Shown: piece after piece, positions 1-38,016 of the stretch
Layout: each line of letters begins with the position of its first letter
Position numbering within the stretch: the first letter of the stretch is position 1
NCBI GenBank assembly: GCA_947561395.2
Contig: OX387191.1
Location: 36,225,439-36,289,438, forward strand
Source of the DNA: Buxus sempervirens
Lineage: Eukaryota > Streptophyta > Magnoliopsida > Buxales > Buxaceae
Direction: 5' to 3'
Length of the DNA stretch: 64,000 nucleotides
Program-made: the position numbers and the translations under genes
The notes under the pieces: generated by a model
Databases searched by the model: none
Told to the model about the DNA's origin: nothing
The model's input: only the letters and a program-made list of their open reading frames with translations

Positions 1-1450
1 GAATCAGATTCTTTGATCACCCAAGAATATACAGTTTATATACTCCAATTCTAGCATTCTAGAATCCCAACTAAATGGTGCACAAGTAAAATTAGGGTAA
101 AGCACCATCGAAAACAAAACATTAAACACCATGCTATAAATGCCCCCAAGTAAAGCCTTAACTATTAAGCCGTTTAAACCTGCTCAATGACTTATTTCAC
201 ACTAAACAGCCCCTCATATATGTTAAATGAATTTTAGGTCATTAGATTAATATCTACATTTTTGTATCCCCACTTTAATTGTTACCCAAAATCAATAAAT
301 AACTTATGCTTAGAACATATGGGTGACTCATAATTGCAAAAATTTCTTAAATTCTCTTAATGCAAATGTGTAATAAGATTTATCAGTAAGCTTCATCATA
401 TTCATCAATACCTGATAAGCATTTGAATCATTTAGGTAAAATAACTAGAAGTCGAATGATTACGAGTGAGAAATTAATGATAACTATCAACAATTTTGTT
501 GCTGAATAACTACAACTTTACCTTCCATTTAAACCTTTAGAGCAAGCAACAAATTTCACTTCATACATCTAACAACTTAACACATTGTACATGCCATCTT
601 CAAAAATCATGCTGCCAAGTGAAAATTTCTCTAACTATACATCTTCAGAGCAAAAAAATGTTCAACTAGCCTCCATGCATATCCACAAGATACACAGAAT
701 CTTCTGACCTATCTACCTCAGCACCATAAGATCACCTAATTGTCCCCTAATGTATTTCCAAAACTTAAGTACCACCAACTTCTTTATGGAGCAGGAAGTA
801 GGAAAGATTACATTATTAGCTTTGGTAGTGTTTGGTCGTATCTTCATGCAGTTCTCCAGAAATAAGGGCAAAATGAAAATAAGGTCTTCGGGAAACAAAA
901 TCAGGGTAAGGTGTTTCCACTTGAGGACATCCTGACTTCCCATACTCAAATTTCATAATAAACATTGTCAATATCATTTTCGCCCACAAACAGTGCCAAA
1001 AGAAAAGTAATAATAATAATAAAAACAAAATTAAACATAAAAATCCAAGAATGACAATATGCAAATAAGATGAATTCTATCCTTAAAATCACTTATAAAT
1101 AACAGCACTGATGCAAATATTTTTAGCTACACAAACAATATTTCAACAACATAGCCATCATAGAAAATATATTATTCACATGGAAGGAATGCTTACGTAA
1201 AATCCCAATCACCATTTGAAGCAGCGGAGTGAAATCAACGTATACATACGACCGGTAGCATTTGAAATTCAAAGAGGGAAACACAGAGACGAGGCGGGTG
1301 AAGAATATCCCAGAATCATGGAAAATGGAACATAAAACAGATACCCTTTATTCTAGAGAAGCAAAACGGATAGTAGTGACATAATCCAAATTCCTTATAC
1401 TGTGGAATGGTGAAGAGGAAGGAGAAGAACTAAAGAAAACTTTCTCACCT
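1..1450. other. AT-rich flank, no recognisable gene
   Basis: No exon chain, RNA gene or transposon protein is recognisable here. The open frames on the minus strand at 713-1064 are short, overlap in several frames and match no family I know. A good minus-strand donor (GTAAG read on the minus strand near 1197) lies next to an open minus frame of about 50 codons, so a noncoding or poorly conserved exon of a divergent gene cannot be excluded. Confidence 0.4.
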
Positions 1451-1553
1451 TAAAACAGCAGAGAAATGCTGACGAAATCCATGGTAGGCGGTCGATTTTA
1501 TCTCCTCTGTATCTGCTTTGTGTTCTCTCACCTCTTCCTTGTCTCTTTCTTAC

Positions 1554-1587
1554 CAGATAACAGATCCACCACCATCTCCAGAGCCAT
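1554..1587 (-). CDS. possible first coding exon of a divergent gene
   Basis: On the minus strand an ATG at 1587 opens a short frame (MALEMVVDLLS plus one base) that runs straight into a strong donor, G|GTAAGAAAG. The sequence upstream of the ATG on that strand contains a CTCTCTCTCT stretch, common in plant 5' leaders. The ATG lies about 540 bp upstream of the GAPCp ATG, so the two genes would be divergent around a shared intergenic promoter. I could not find a convincing second exon: the obvious next open block, at about 1200-1330, does not join in frame. The protein family is unknown. The call rests only on the start, the splice site and the leader composition. Confidence 0.25.
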
Positions 1588-1689
1588 GGAAGAAGCTCAC
1601 TCACTTGTTTCAGCCTCTTTAACCAGAGAGAGAGATGAAGAAGAGTATGAAGAAAGCTTTTTTGATATGCTTTTGGTTCGGATTTGAGA

Positions 1690-2125
1690 GGATTGCATTT
1701 TCGTGCATTTTTTGATTTCCCGCCAACAAGCCCCATTTGCGTTCCAGCCATCTGAAAAGAATTTTGGACGCGGCTCCCATCGAGCCATTTTCACGAACTC
1801 GGCTCGAAAACGTTTGGGTCGGCTGAAAACTTCCGCTGATTTGAGGGGGACGCGTGTCGTCTCCCGATTGCTTGTCGGAGGATTCGTAAGACGAATTGCC
1901 GTAGAAGAAATCGGTCACCTGAAAATATTAAAATGCATTCTCTTAGAGCTGCTTTCGAAAGCATAGGAAACTCCTCTCTTTTTTTTGATAGCTTTGGAAA
2001 CTCCTCTCTGATCTGCGCCTTTAAAAACCATATTTCTCTGTTTTTCGACATTTTCGTTGCTCGCCTTTTTTAGGGTTTTGGTTTTCGATCAAGCGAGTGG
2101 CCTAAGGGGAGAAGCGATCTAGGCA
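1690..2125 (+). promoter_or_regulatory. probable GAPCp promoter and 5' leader
   Basis: This stretch is visibly richer in CpG than the flanks and directly precedes the GAPCp start codon. The last 100 bp are T/C-rich, with a TTTAGGGTTTTGG block at about 2068-2080; AGGGTTT telo-box-like motifs are common in leaders of plant housekeeping genes. A weak TATA-like TTTAAAAA lies near 2021-2028. No transcription start can be fixed from sequence alone. Confidence 0.4.
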
Positions 2126-28864
<26,739 letters not shown>

Positions 28865-29090
28865 CGGGTATAGGGTGACTCTGCATACTAGAGAGTATTA
28901 GCAAGGATGGGGCTCTTGCCACTGCTACAGATGTTTTTGGTGCATGAGATCTGTTGGTTGGAAAAGTAGAAATCGCAAGAGCTGCAGTCTTGCTTGATGC
29001 TTCAAAAATTTTACTGTATTGAACTTCAAAGATTAAATCAATCATAAAGCGGTACTTGAATAATGTTGTAATTTGACATATATGATCCCA
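28865..29090 (+). other. probable GAPCp 3' untranslated region
   Basis: Non-coding sequence after the stop. AT-rich signals resembling plant near-upstream elements (AATCAATCATAAAG, AATAATGTTGTAATTT) occur at 29036-29073. The poly(A) site cannot be fixed by reading. Confidence 0.4.
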
Positions 29091-29100
29091 TATATAGGTA

Positions 29101-29523
29101 TTGGGTTCTCCCGACGCCGCTTTTCATCTCTCCGCCTCTGTAATCTCGAATCTCGATCTTCTTCAAAGCCCTTCATTCTGCAAACAACTTCGGATCACAA
29201 AGCCCTCTAAGGAATCCATTGAAAGGCGACTGGTCCTTCTTGCTAACCTCCGATTAAAACAACTTTCTCCATTCATTTCTCATCTTAAGAGTCTCAGATT
29301 TCCAACTCCCGATTCGTGTTATTTGGATTTCCCCAGAGATTCAGCGTTTTCAACCTTCATTCAATGCTCTTCCCTTAAGTTCCTGATTTCGTGTTCTTAT
29401 CGGTCACTGCAGAGAATAAAATCTATACTATATATAACGAGAATAGGCCCCTTGGGAATTGTGTTGAACAAAATGCGCAGCTTTTCAAAACAACCTTTAT
29501 ACACTATTGAGAAGATTTATTAA
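29101..29523 (+). CDS. unidentified ORF downstream of GAPCp, possibly a gene fragment
   Basis: A 140-codon frame opens just after an acceptor-like TATATAG|G and has no in-frame ATG at its start (first codon TTG), so it may be an internal exon or a captured fragment. Early residues include PDAAFHLSASVISNLDLL and, further on, SIERRLVLLANLRLKQLSPF. This composition looks like a real soluble, helical plant protein rather than a random frame; the last third is less convincing. I do not recognise the family. Confidence 0.3.
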   Translation: MGSPDAAFHLSASVISNLDLLQSPSFCKQLRITKPSKESIERRLVLLANLRLKQLSPFISHLKSLRFPTPDSCYLDFPRDSAFSTFIQCSSLKFLISCSYRSLQRIKSILYITRIGPLGIVLNKMRSFSKQPLYTIEKIY

Positions 29524-29640
29524 TAAAAGTGTACAATGATTCAAACTGTCTCAATTTTTCTAAAACTTAATAATCAGTTTTGCAATTGTTTCCTTTCACA
29601 TTGTATCTCTTTGTATCTTTGCTTCCTATACACGTGCAGT

Positions 29641-29754
29641 AATGCACATGCATCCTCTAGTTATTTATATAAAACAAAATTAAAATATTAAATATCAAAT
29701 GCACGTGCATCCTCTAGTTATTTATATAAAACAAAATTAAAATATTAAATATCA
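29641..29754. repeat. 57-bp tandem duplication
   Basis: Two head-to-tail copies (29641-29697, 29698-29754) of an AT-rich unit that differ at one base (CACATG against CACGTG). Confidence 0.95.
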
Positions 29755-29792
29755 GGTTTTAACAAAGAAGAGAGAGAATTGAAAGAAGCTTT

Positions 29793-30072
29793 TGTTATTG
29801 AATTATCGATATTACAGAGAGACTAACATACATAGTCTTTTACAACTTGTTAACAAATGAATGAGATTGTTTAATAGAAAGCTTAACAGCTTTCTATTTT
29901 CTGTAACATATATAGTCATTTACAACTTGTTAACAAATGAATGAGATTGTTTAATAGAAAGCTTAACAGCTTTCTATTTTCTGTAACATCTATAACAGTT
30001 TTTGTAATATCTATAATAGAGAAGCTTAACAGCTTTCTGTTATCCAACTAACTTGAATGGACTTCACTAACA
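29793..30072 (-). repeat. 3' LTR of the host Ty1/copia element
   Basis: Read on the minus strand it starts TGTTAGTGAAGTCC, right after a purine tract GAGGGGGAA (30073-30081), and ends CAATAACA. It contains an 80-bp tandem duplication (units starting about 29826 and 29906) that includes the inverted pair AGAAAGCTTAACAGCTTTCT. The left boundary is less sure than the right because no target-site duplication can be compared. Confidence 0.65.
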
Positions 30073-30311
30073 TTCCCCCTCAAATAAGCGTGGTTAAGGA
30101 TTGAACATTTAGTTTGTCTCTGAGTTCAAGAAATCTTGCACTTGGGATTGCCTTAGTGAGTGTATTAGCAACTTGGCTAGAGGTTGGAACATGTCAAACT
30201 TGAATGAGACCTTGCATGACTTTCTCTTTCACAAATTATAGATCTAAATCAATGTGTTTAGTTCGAGCATGTTGTACTGGGTTAGCAGAGAGTTGAACAA
30301 TGCTCAGATTA
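30073..30311 (-). pseudogene. host copia element, end of RNase H region
   Basis: The minus strand reads DNLSIVQLSANPVQHARTKHIDLDL, the C-terminal RNase H signature of copia polyproteins, followed by the region running to the 3' LTR. The reading frame is interrupted after NLS by the gypsy element at 30312 and resumes at 35916. Confidence 0.8.
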
Positions 30312-30956
30312 TGATACAGGGGGATCCGAGACAGATGATGCTAAGCTGTCAGATTGCACATTGATGGCACTGGAATACCATGCATTGGCAGAGCATCGCA
30401 AAGGTAGGAAGTGATGTTGATATCTTTCTAATTGGGGCAGTTTTGAGAGCGTTTTAGTATTTTGGCCATAACTTTGGCTACGATTATCAGAATCGCACAT
30501 ATGACCCCAATTCGGAAAGATATTTCCGGTGCGCACGCCATGGTACATGGACTGAAGTCGATGTGCACCTTTCTCGACCTCAAATTCCACTGTTTTCCCC
30601 TCCGAATTGCTATTCTTAGTTATTCGTTGCTATTTTTGGTAATACTTCGTTTGTCAATTAGGAAGTGATTTTAAACCCGATTTGGGCTAGATTTTTCACA
30701 AGTTGCTTATTTATTGCACCTTTCATTTAGGCATGCTTTAGGGGTTTTTGCCGATTTTAGTAACTTTCCATTATAGACGATTTTTGGCTATAAAGTCCGG
30801 CTTGTGGACTGATTTTGGTATGATTTGATTAATTGATATTGAATTGAACCTCAGAGACGTTTTTTCTCTGTGTTTTGGGCAAGCTGCTTGTGTTCTTCCC
30901 TGTTTATCATCTATTCGAACTAGCCTATAGAATAATCTCTATTCTGTTTGGCGTCA
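30312..30956 (+). repeat. 5' LTR of the gypsy element
   Basis: 645 bp from TGATACAGGGGG to TTGGCGTCA. The first 100 bp repeat the pol C-terminal coding sequence found at the start of the 3' LTR. Confidence 0.93.
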
Positions 30957-31007
30957 GTTGGTATCAGAGCTTCAACATCTTCCTGGGGTGAAATTTCATC
31001 AGTTTTA

Positions 31008-31891
31008 ATGGCTGGTGGTCGTGGTCGTCGTGGGCAGGTTCCAAATGAGGAAGCTCAATACCATGATCATAGCGTTTAGGATGTAATGATTGAAGATTTG
31101 CAGAAGCAAGTCACAGAGTTAACGTAGCGTCTAGCGGCGCGTGATCACGAGGATCGTGAGGTCTCCTATCACGATTCTGATTCCACTTTCGAAACCCCTA
31201 TCACAATCGTGCTCCATTCAGGGGGTACCGTGGTCGAGAGGAGCATTGTGGAGATCTCAATTTTCAGTTCGATTTGCCAGAGTTTTCTGGTACGTTACAG
31301 GCCGAGGGATTCATTGACTGGTTAGACGAAGTGGAACGTATTTTTGATTACAAGGAAGTTTCAGATCGTATGAAAGTGAAACTAGTCGCCATCAAACTCA
31401 AAGGCAGAGCATCTGCGTGGTGGGAGCAGTTGCGAAGTTCACGAGACAGGCAGGGCAAGACCAAGATCACTGATTGGGAGAAGATGAAGAAGAAAATGAA
31501 GGGACACTTCCTTCCCTTTGGCTACACTCAAACCTTATTTCAACGACTTCATACGTTGAGGCAGGGTGCGAGATCAGTTGATGATTATACGGAGGAGTTC
31601 TACCAGTTGATCGCCCGTAACGGTTTATCTAAGATGGGGGAGCAGATGGTGGCACGGTATTTGGGAGGTTTGCGTCAAAATCTGCAAGATGTCCTCAGTC
31701 TTCATTCACTGTGGACTGTCTCGGAGGCATACCAGCGTGCACTTGCAGTTGAAAAACAACAGAACAGGAGACCAATGATCAAGAGCGATCAAAACAGTCA
31801 ACCAGTTCGCCCTCAGGACTCCCGTCCTGCCCAACAGCCACCGCAGGGTAATTCTAACTCTACTATTAGATGTTATCGTTGTGGTGAATAG
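31008..31891 (+). pseudogene. gypsy gag with zinc knuckle, broken
   Basis: ATG at 31008 (MAGGRGRRGQV). TAG stops at 31077 and 31125, one frameshift near 31190, then a long open frame: LPEFSGTLQAEGFIDWLDEVERIF, KLKGRASAWWEQL and DYTEEFYQLIARN are the retrotrans_gag signature. The zinc knuckle CYRCGE*GHRATDC at about 31870-31910 is split by TAG where family members have Gln. Gag is fused in frame with pol. Confidence 0.88.
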
Positions 31892-32905
31892 GGGCATAGG
31901 GCTACTGATTGCAGGAAATCAGCTAATCAAAAGGGCAAAAACTTGTTGATTGAGGAAGACGTGGTAGACGAGACTGAGGAGATTGACGAACCCATGTATG
32001 ATGATGATGATGATGATGCTAGCAATGTGCTGTATGGAGATGGCCATGAGACTTTGGTTGTTCGCAAGAGTTTACTGACCCCCAAGGGCGATTCAGGGGA
32101 TGATTGGTTGAGGACCAATATTTTCCATACGACCTGCACAGTTGCAGATAAAGTCTACAAAATGATCATTGACAGCGGCAGTTGTGAGAATATAGTGTCC
32201 GAGGAGGCTGTCCAGAAATTGCAGTTGAAGACGGACTGTCATCCTAAGCCATACAAGTTGTCGTGGCTAAATAAAGGTAGTGAGGTAACAGTTGATAGGC
32301 GATGCCCCGTGTCTTTTTCAATTGACAGAAAATATTTTGATAATGCCTGGTGTGATGTTGTGACCATGGATGCATGTCATGTGTTGTTGGGTCGACCTTG
32401 GTAGTATGACCGCAGTGTCATTCATGATGGACGGGAGAATACATACTCCCTTCACATCAAGGGAAAAAAGGTTGTGTAGGCGCCCTGGCGGGAAGGACCT
32501 AGTCCTACACCGCTAACCAATAATACTAACCTGCTTTCTATGTCCAGGTTTTTAGATGAGATTGAGCATGGAGATGTAGTATATGCTCTACTACCTTGCG
32601 GGAGTAATACAGTGGCCATGGACTCTGACTTACCAGCAGAAGTTCGGCAATTGCTATCAGAATTCGCTGACCTGATGCCAGAGGATCTTCCTCCTGGGCT
32701 ACCGCCTATGAGAGATATCCAACACCAGATTGATTTTGTTCCAGGATCGAGTTTGCCTAATCGACCTGCATACCGCCTCAGTCCCAAGGAGGCTGAAGAG
32801 TTGCAGCGACAGGTAGCAGAGTTATTAGAGAGGGGTTATATTCGTGAGAGTATGAGCCCATGTGCAGTCCCTGCCCTACTTGTACCAAAAAAGGATGGTT
32901 CTTGA
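31892..32905 (+). pseudogene. gypsy protease and linker to reverse transcriptase, broken
   Basis: Continues the gag frame. An acidic run (about 31940-32030) precedes MIIDSGSCENIVSEE, the retropepsin active site, and HVLLGRPW, its C-terminal flap motif. TAG stops at 32402 and 32477. Then ADLMPEDLPPGLPPMRDIQHQIDFVPGSSLPNRPAYRLSP, which leads into the reverse transcriptase, and a TGA at 32903 in place of the usual Trp of KKDGSWRMC. Confidence 0.88.
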
Positions 32906-33916
32906 CGTATGTGTGTTGATAGTCAGGCAATCAACAAGATTATTGTGAAGTACAGGTTCCCAATTCCCCGCCTGGATGATATGTTGGATCAGCTGTCCGG
33001 TTCTATGGTTTTCTCAAAAATTGACCTTAAAAGCGGATACCGCCAGATTAGAATAAGGCCTGGAGATGAGTGGAAGACAGCGTTTAAAACGCAACATGGG
33101 TTATATGAGTGGATGGTCATGCCTTTTGGGCTATCCAATGCACCCAGTACCTTCATGAGGTTTATGCATTTAATTTTACGGCCTTTTATGGGGAAATTCA
33201 TTGTGGTTTACTTTGACGATATTCTCATTTATAGTCTGACGTGGGATTCACACTTTGATCACCTCCATGCTGTTTTTGAGAAGCTGAAGGCAGAGTGCCT
33301 ATTTGTCAATCAGAAGAAGTGTTCTTTTTTCACTACTTCGATAACTTTTCTTGGCTTTGTTGTATCTACTAATGGTGTTCGTGTAGATCAGTCAAAAATA
33401 GACGCAGTCTTGGAGTGGCCCAAACCAAAGACCTTGCACGATGTCAGAAGTTTCCATGGGTTGGCATCCTTCTACCGACAATTCATCAGAAATTTCAGCA
33501 CTCTGATTGCTCCTATCATAGAGTGCCACAAGGGACGAGATTTCAAGTGGTCTGAGGAGGCTGAGGCTAGTTTTCAACTGGTCAAGCAAAAGATTACCGA
33601 AGCACCAGTTTTGGCACTCCCTGATTTTGACAAAGTGTTCAAGGTAAATTGTGATGCGTCTGGCGTTGGCATTGGTGGTGTTCTGAGTCAGTCTGGGCGT
33701 CTGGTTGCTTTTTTCAGTGAGAAGCTATTGGGATCAAAGAAAAATTATTCCACCTATGACCTAGAGTTTTATGCCATAGTTCAGTCCTTGAAACATTGGC
33801 GTCACTACCTAGTACAGAGGGAGTTTATTCTATTTACTGATCATGAGGCCCTGAAGTACATTAATGGCCAACACAAGTTGAGTAGAAGGCATGCCAAGTG
33901 GGTGGCGTACTTGTAG
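32906..33916 (+). pseudogene. gypsy reverse transcriptase-RNase H
   Basis: Open over 336 codons. [27 protein letters not shown] and YFDDIL (about 33210, both catalytic Asp kept) are the RT motifs. [33 protein letters not shown] and TDHEAL are the RNase H motifs. Ends at TAG 33914, where LQEFTF would be expected. Confidence 0.92.
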
Positions 33917-35374
33917 GAGTTCACCTTTACGCTGAGACATCAAGCAAGGAGCTTGAACCGTGTCGCAGATGCCCTGAGTCGCCGCACTTTACTTCTCACC
34001 ACCATGCGTAACAGAGTTGCAGGCTTTGAGGCTTTCACCGATATGTATGCAGCTAATCCTTCCTTCGGAAGGATATTTCAGGAGGTAACTGATGGTCACT
34101 GTCATGATTTTATTTTGCATAATGGTTATCTGTTTCATGGATTGTAGTTGTGCATTCTAGATTGTTCATTAAGGCAATAGATTATAAGTGAACTTCATAA
34201 TGAGGGACACTTTGGCCGTGATAAGACATTGGCCCTTTTCTCTTCCGACTTTTATTGGCCCAAGTTTACCAGTGATCTGGCTCATTATGTAGACCACTGT
34301 TATATTTGCCAACGGTCTAAGGGAATTCTCACCAATGCAGGCTTGTACACTCCCTTACTTGTTCCTGAAACCTCTTGGTTCGATGTCAGCATAGACTTTG
34401 TGTTAGGCTTACCTCGCACCCAACAGGCCTCAGATTCTATCTTTGTGGTGGTTGACGGGTTTTCCAAGATGGCCCATTTTATAGCCTGCAGGAAGACTAT
34501 GGATGCTGCTCGGATCGCCCATCTATACTTCAAGGAGATTGTGCGTTTGCATGGTGTTCCTCGATCTATCACGTCAGATCGTGATACCAAGTTCATCAGT
34601 CATTTCTGGCAAAGATTGTGGGGGAAATTGGGGACACAACTGAATTTTAGTAGCGCCTACCACCCCCAGACGGATGGCCAGATCGAGGTGGTGAATCAAA
34701 GTTTGGGCAACCTTTTGAGGTGTTTGGTAGGAACTAAGCCAAAGCAATGGGATTTGGCATTACCTCAGGCAGAATTTGCCTATAACAGATCGAAAAACAG
34801 AACTACAGGCTTAAGCCCATTTGAGATTGTTTATGGCCAAAACGCATCCGAGGTGCTGGACTTAGCCCCTATTCCACGTATAGGACGTTTTAGTCCTAAA
34901 GCAGATGAGATGGCGGCGCATCTTCAGGGTATCCATGAGCAGGTAAAACTGGACATTGAGGAGAGCAATACCAAGTACAAGACTCGGGTTGACAGTCATC
35001 GTCGTCAGGTACTTTTTGATGTTGGTGATTTTGTTTGGGCAATATTAACTCGTGATCATTTTCTTGCTGGCGAGTATAATAAGCTGAAGGACCGGAAGAT
35101 TGGACCTTGTGAGGTACTGCAGAAGATCAATGATAATGCTTGTAGGTTGCGCCTACCCAGTCACTTGAAGACTTCGGACGTCTTTAATGTGAAGCACCTA
35201 AGTCTTTGTTTTGGGGATTCGGATGACACTACTCTGAACTCGAGGACGAGTTCTTTCCAACCTGGGGCGACTGATGCAGGGGGATCCAAGACAGATGATG
35301 CTAAGCTGTCAGATTGCACATTGATGGCGCTAGAATACCATGAGTTGGCAGAGCATCGCAAAGGCAGGAAGTGA
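33917..35374 (+). pseudogene. gypsy integrase, reading into the 3' LTR
   Basis: Same frame. NRVADALSRR ends RNase H. TAG stops at 34145 and 34178 lie just before the integrase zinc-binding HxxxH-CxxC region (HNEGHFG, CYICQRSK). The catalytic core has IDFVLGLP, SDRDTKF and the HPQTDGQIEVVN block, so D, D and E are all present. Then the GPF/Y-like RKIGPCEVL and FNVKHLSLCFGD. The frame runs 34 codons past the LTR boundary at 35272 to its own TGA at 35372. No complete chromodomain was recognised. Confidence 0.9.
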
Positions 35375-35915
35375 TGGTGATATTTTTTTAATTGGGGCAG
35401 TTTTGAGAGCATTTTAGTATTTTGGCCATAACTTTGGCTACGGTTATCGGAAGCGCACATATGACCCCAATTCGGAAAGATATTTCCGGTGCGCACGCCG
35501 TAGTATATGGATTGAAGTCGATGTGCACCTTTCTTGACCTCAAATTCCGCTGTTTTCCCCTCCGAATCGCTATTATTAGTTATTCGTTGCTATTTTTGGT
35601 AATACTTCGCTTGTCAATTAGGAAGTGATTTTAAACCCGATTTGGGCTAGATTTTTCATAGGTTGCTTATTTATTGCACCTTTCATTTAGGCACGCTTTA
35701 GGGGTTTTTGCCGTTTTTAGTAACTTTCCAGTATAGACGATTTTTGGCTATAAAGTCCGGCTTGTGGACTGATTTTGGTATGACTTGATTAATTGATATT
35801 GAATTGAACCTCAGAGACGTTTTTCTCTGTGTTTTGGGCAAGCTGCTTGTGTTCTTCCTTGTTTAACATCTGTTCGAACTAGCCTACAGAATAATCTCTA
35901 TTCTGTTTGGCGTCA
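35272..35915 (+). repeat. 3' LTR of the gypsy element
   Basis: 644 bp, TGATGCAGGGGG to TTGGCGTCA. About 5 percent different from the 5' LTR by eye, roughly 26 transitions to 7 transversions. Confidence 0.93.
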
Positions 35916-36249
35916 AATTATCACACTAGATTATAGGAATTGTTTGTGTTGCCACTTTGAGTTCACCAAGAAGTGACTGTAACCAAGTTAAATCAACAAC
36001 TAAGGTGGCAAGAATTCTATACTTTGCTTCCGTGCTGGACTTGGGAACCGTATGCTACTTCTTTGAATGCCAAGTTACCAAATTTCCATCATACACAATA
36101 ACCCAAGGTAGATCTTCGTTCATCAAGATCAGATGCCCAATCAGCATCACAAAACCCAACTAAGCTCAAGGATGAATGTTTCTGTAAGTATAAGCCATAA
36201 TCTAATGTGCCAGCGAAGTACCTGAGTATTCTTTTCACTAGCTACCTGC
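35916..36249 (-). pseudogene. host copia element, RNase H N-terminal part
   Basis: The minus strand encodes KRILRYFAGTLDYG, HSSLSLVGFCDADWASD, LGYCVYDGNLVTWHSKK and, toward 35920, PIIY followed by CDN, which continues in the piece left of the gypsy element. It is bounded on the right by the CCTGC target-site copy of the large LTR. Confidence 0.85.
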
Positions 36250-36830
36250 TGTAAGCACCTCATTTTTGCGCTCCCAGAAGAGCCGGAAATACAAAACCCG
36301 GCTAAAAAGTCAAACCCTTAGGGGTCGAAATTTGACTTTTTGATCAAGTGATAATTGGCCACCTTAATTTATCTCAATGGATAGAGAATCTAGACACGGT
36401 TCCAACACAACTGAGTTTGCTGGAATCGGAGTCCGGATGAAGGTTCTGTGGGCCGGTCAAACTTGAGGGTGAGCCGAAAGTTGACTTTTTTTCGAACCCC
36501 GAACCAGGTGCTTAGCTCTATATCATTGGATAGAGGGCTTTGATACAAGTCCAACGAAACTGAGTTTGCTCAAATCGGAGTTCGGATGAAGGAGATATGA
36601 GCTGTTGAAGTTTCCGAGCAGCAAAACCCAGAAAGCTGCACACGTGGCAAAAAGCCGCACATGTGGCGAGTAGCGCAAGAAAATATCTCGAGGGGCAATC
36701 CATAAATATCCAAACATGCAAAATATCCCAGGGTTTAAAGCAAAATTTCGCAGGGACCATATCTGTGAATATCTAAGAGTATCGGATGAATCTGCGAATA
36801 TCTAGGGGCAAATCTGTAATTTTTTGGTTT

Positions 36831-37081
36831 GTATCCGACCAAATATGTCGGATACACATACCTCAGTGTATAACCGACACTATTCATCGGATACAAGAAG
36901 ATCAATCAGCGAGATTCGCGCTGGACGCCCGACAAATTCGCAGCGGCATTTAATTTCTGAATTATTATGTCTTGTATTCGACATAAAATGTCGGATACAA
37001 ATAGGGCTTAGTGTATCCGACCATATAGGTCGGATACACTAAGGAGTTAGTGTATCCGACCTATATGGTCGGATACATTAA
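36831..37081 (+). promoter_or_regulatory. five hairpins with GTATCCGAC/GTCGGATAC stems
   Basis: Five inverted repeats: at about 36831-36856, 36866-36896, 36971-37000, 37010-37041 and 37049-37081. The fourth has perfect 13-bp arms around ATATA and the fifth perfect 11-bp arms around TATAT. They end 8 bp upstream of the TATA-like TATTTAAA. Each arm contains CCGAC, the core recognised by CBF/DREB-type factors, although without the preferred A/G before it. Confidence 0.8.
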
Positions 37082-38016
37082 CTTTTCTTATTTAAAGCGC
37101 CAGCAGCCCCCTTCAAGATGGTTGGCTCATTTCATCATTTTAAAACCTCCTTGCCCCTCTTCTATTGATCCGAATCCTCCCTCCCCAGCACCCCTTTGCC
37201 TCCACCACCTTCCCACACCACCCCAAGTCACTCCCACCCTTCTTCTACCTTCTTCCTCTTCACTCACACTCCAACAAGGAGGGGAGCAAGGGTTGCTGCT
37301 GCAAAGGAAGAACCTCCAGTTGCTGTCCAAGCCACAAGGAAGTGTCTACACCCTCCAAGGAGGCTTCACCACCCCAAGGTATTGCTTCCCCTTACCTTTT
37401 GCATTGCATATATAATAATGAGTGTATTCTTGGATGTTTCGATAAGTTTGGCCTCTCCCATGCTTCAAATCACCTTTTCTTAAGTAATAATGTGATTTTG
37501 TTCCTCCATCTCCCCATGGAACCCCTCAAAAGAGAAGAGAGGAGGCATATATTTCATCCTAGGGAGAGAAAGAGAGTTTTTTTTCTTATGCACACTTGGT
37601 CTTGTTAAGCTACTGTTTTTGGAGCATGAGTAGGTTTAGATTTGGTTAGAACTCACAGATAATGTAGGATGAGCCTTCTTCATGTTCTTTCTTTGCATGT
37701 GTGTGATTTTATGGATTTTCATTTACATACGGCTGGGGGATCACAATAGGAGGTGTATGGCCTCTCCTACTGGTAAATGGTGGACAAACTTCACAAGTGA
37801 TCCCTACTCTGATGCAAGTTGGATGCTGGTTGGTGGATGGGTCTAGGTGCCAATGTGTTTTTTTATGCATGCAATCTCTGTTTTTAGTGTCTTTTTCTTC
37901 CCTACTTTTTGTTGCTGGAAGTTTCAAGCATGGTCTCTCCCTTTATCTTGCTATTTTAAAGTGTATAAGCATGTTCCCTTCACCCTTACCCCCTTGGCCA
38001 TGATGAGTATACGTTG

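Larger units (their letters stand above)
30312..35915 (+). mobile_element. complete Ty3/gypsy retrotransposon
   Basis: A 5.6-kb element with two LTRs of 645 and 644 bp, a canonical primer-binding site TGGTATCAGAGC at 30959, gag with a zinc knuckle, and pol in the gypsy order PR-RT-RH-IN. Target site: GATTA on the left, AATTA on the right (one mismatch), inside the RNase H of the host copia. The LTRs differ at about 33 positions plus one indel (my count), mostly transitions. The integrase end and the extension of pol into the 3' LTR recall the CRM/Galadriel side of the chromoviruses. The many in-frame stops show it is inactive. Confidence 0.93.

Noticed and set aside
37050-37415. Overlapping Pro/Ser-rich ORFs at 37.05-37.6 kb as a gene
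   Set aside because: They lie downstream of the LTR TATA-like box in C-rich leader sequence, are open in several frames at once because of composition, and show no family features.
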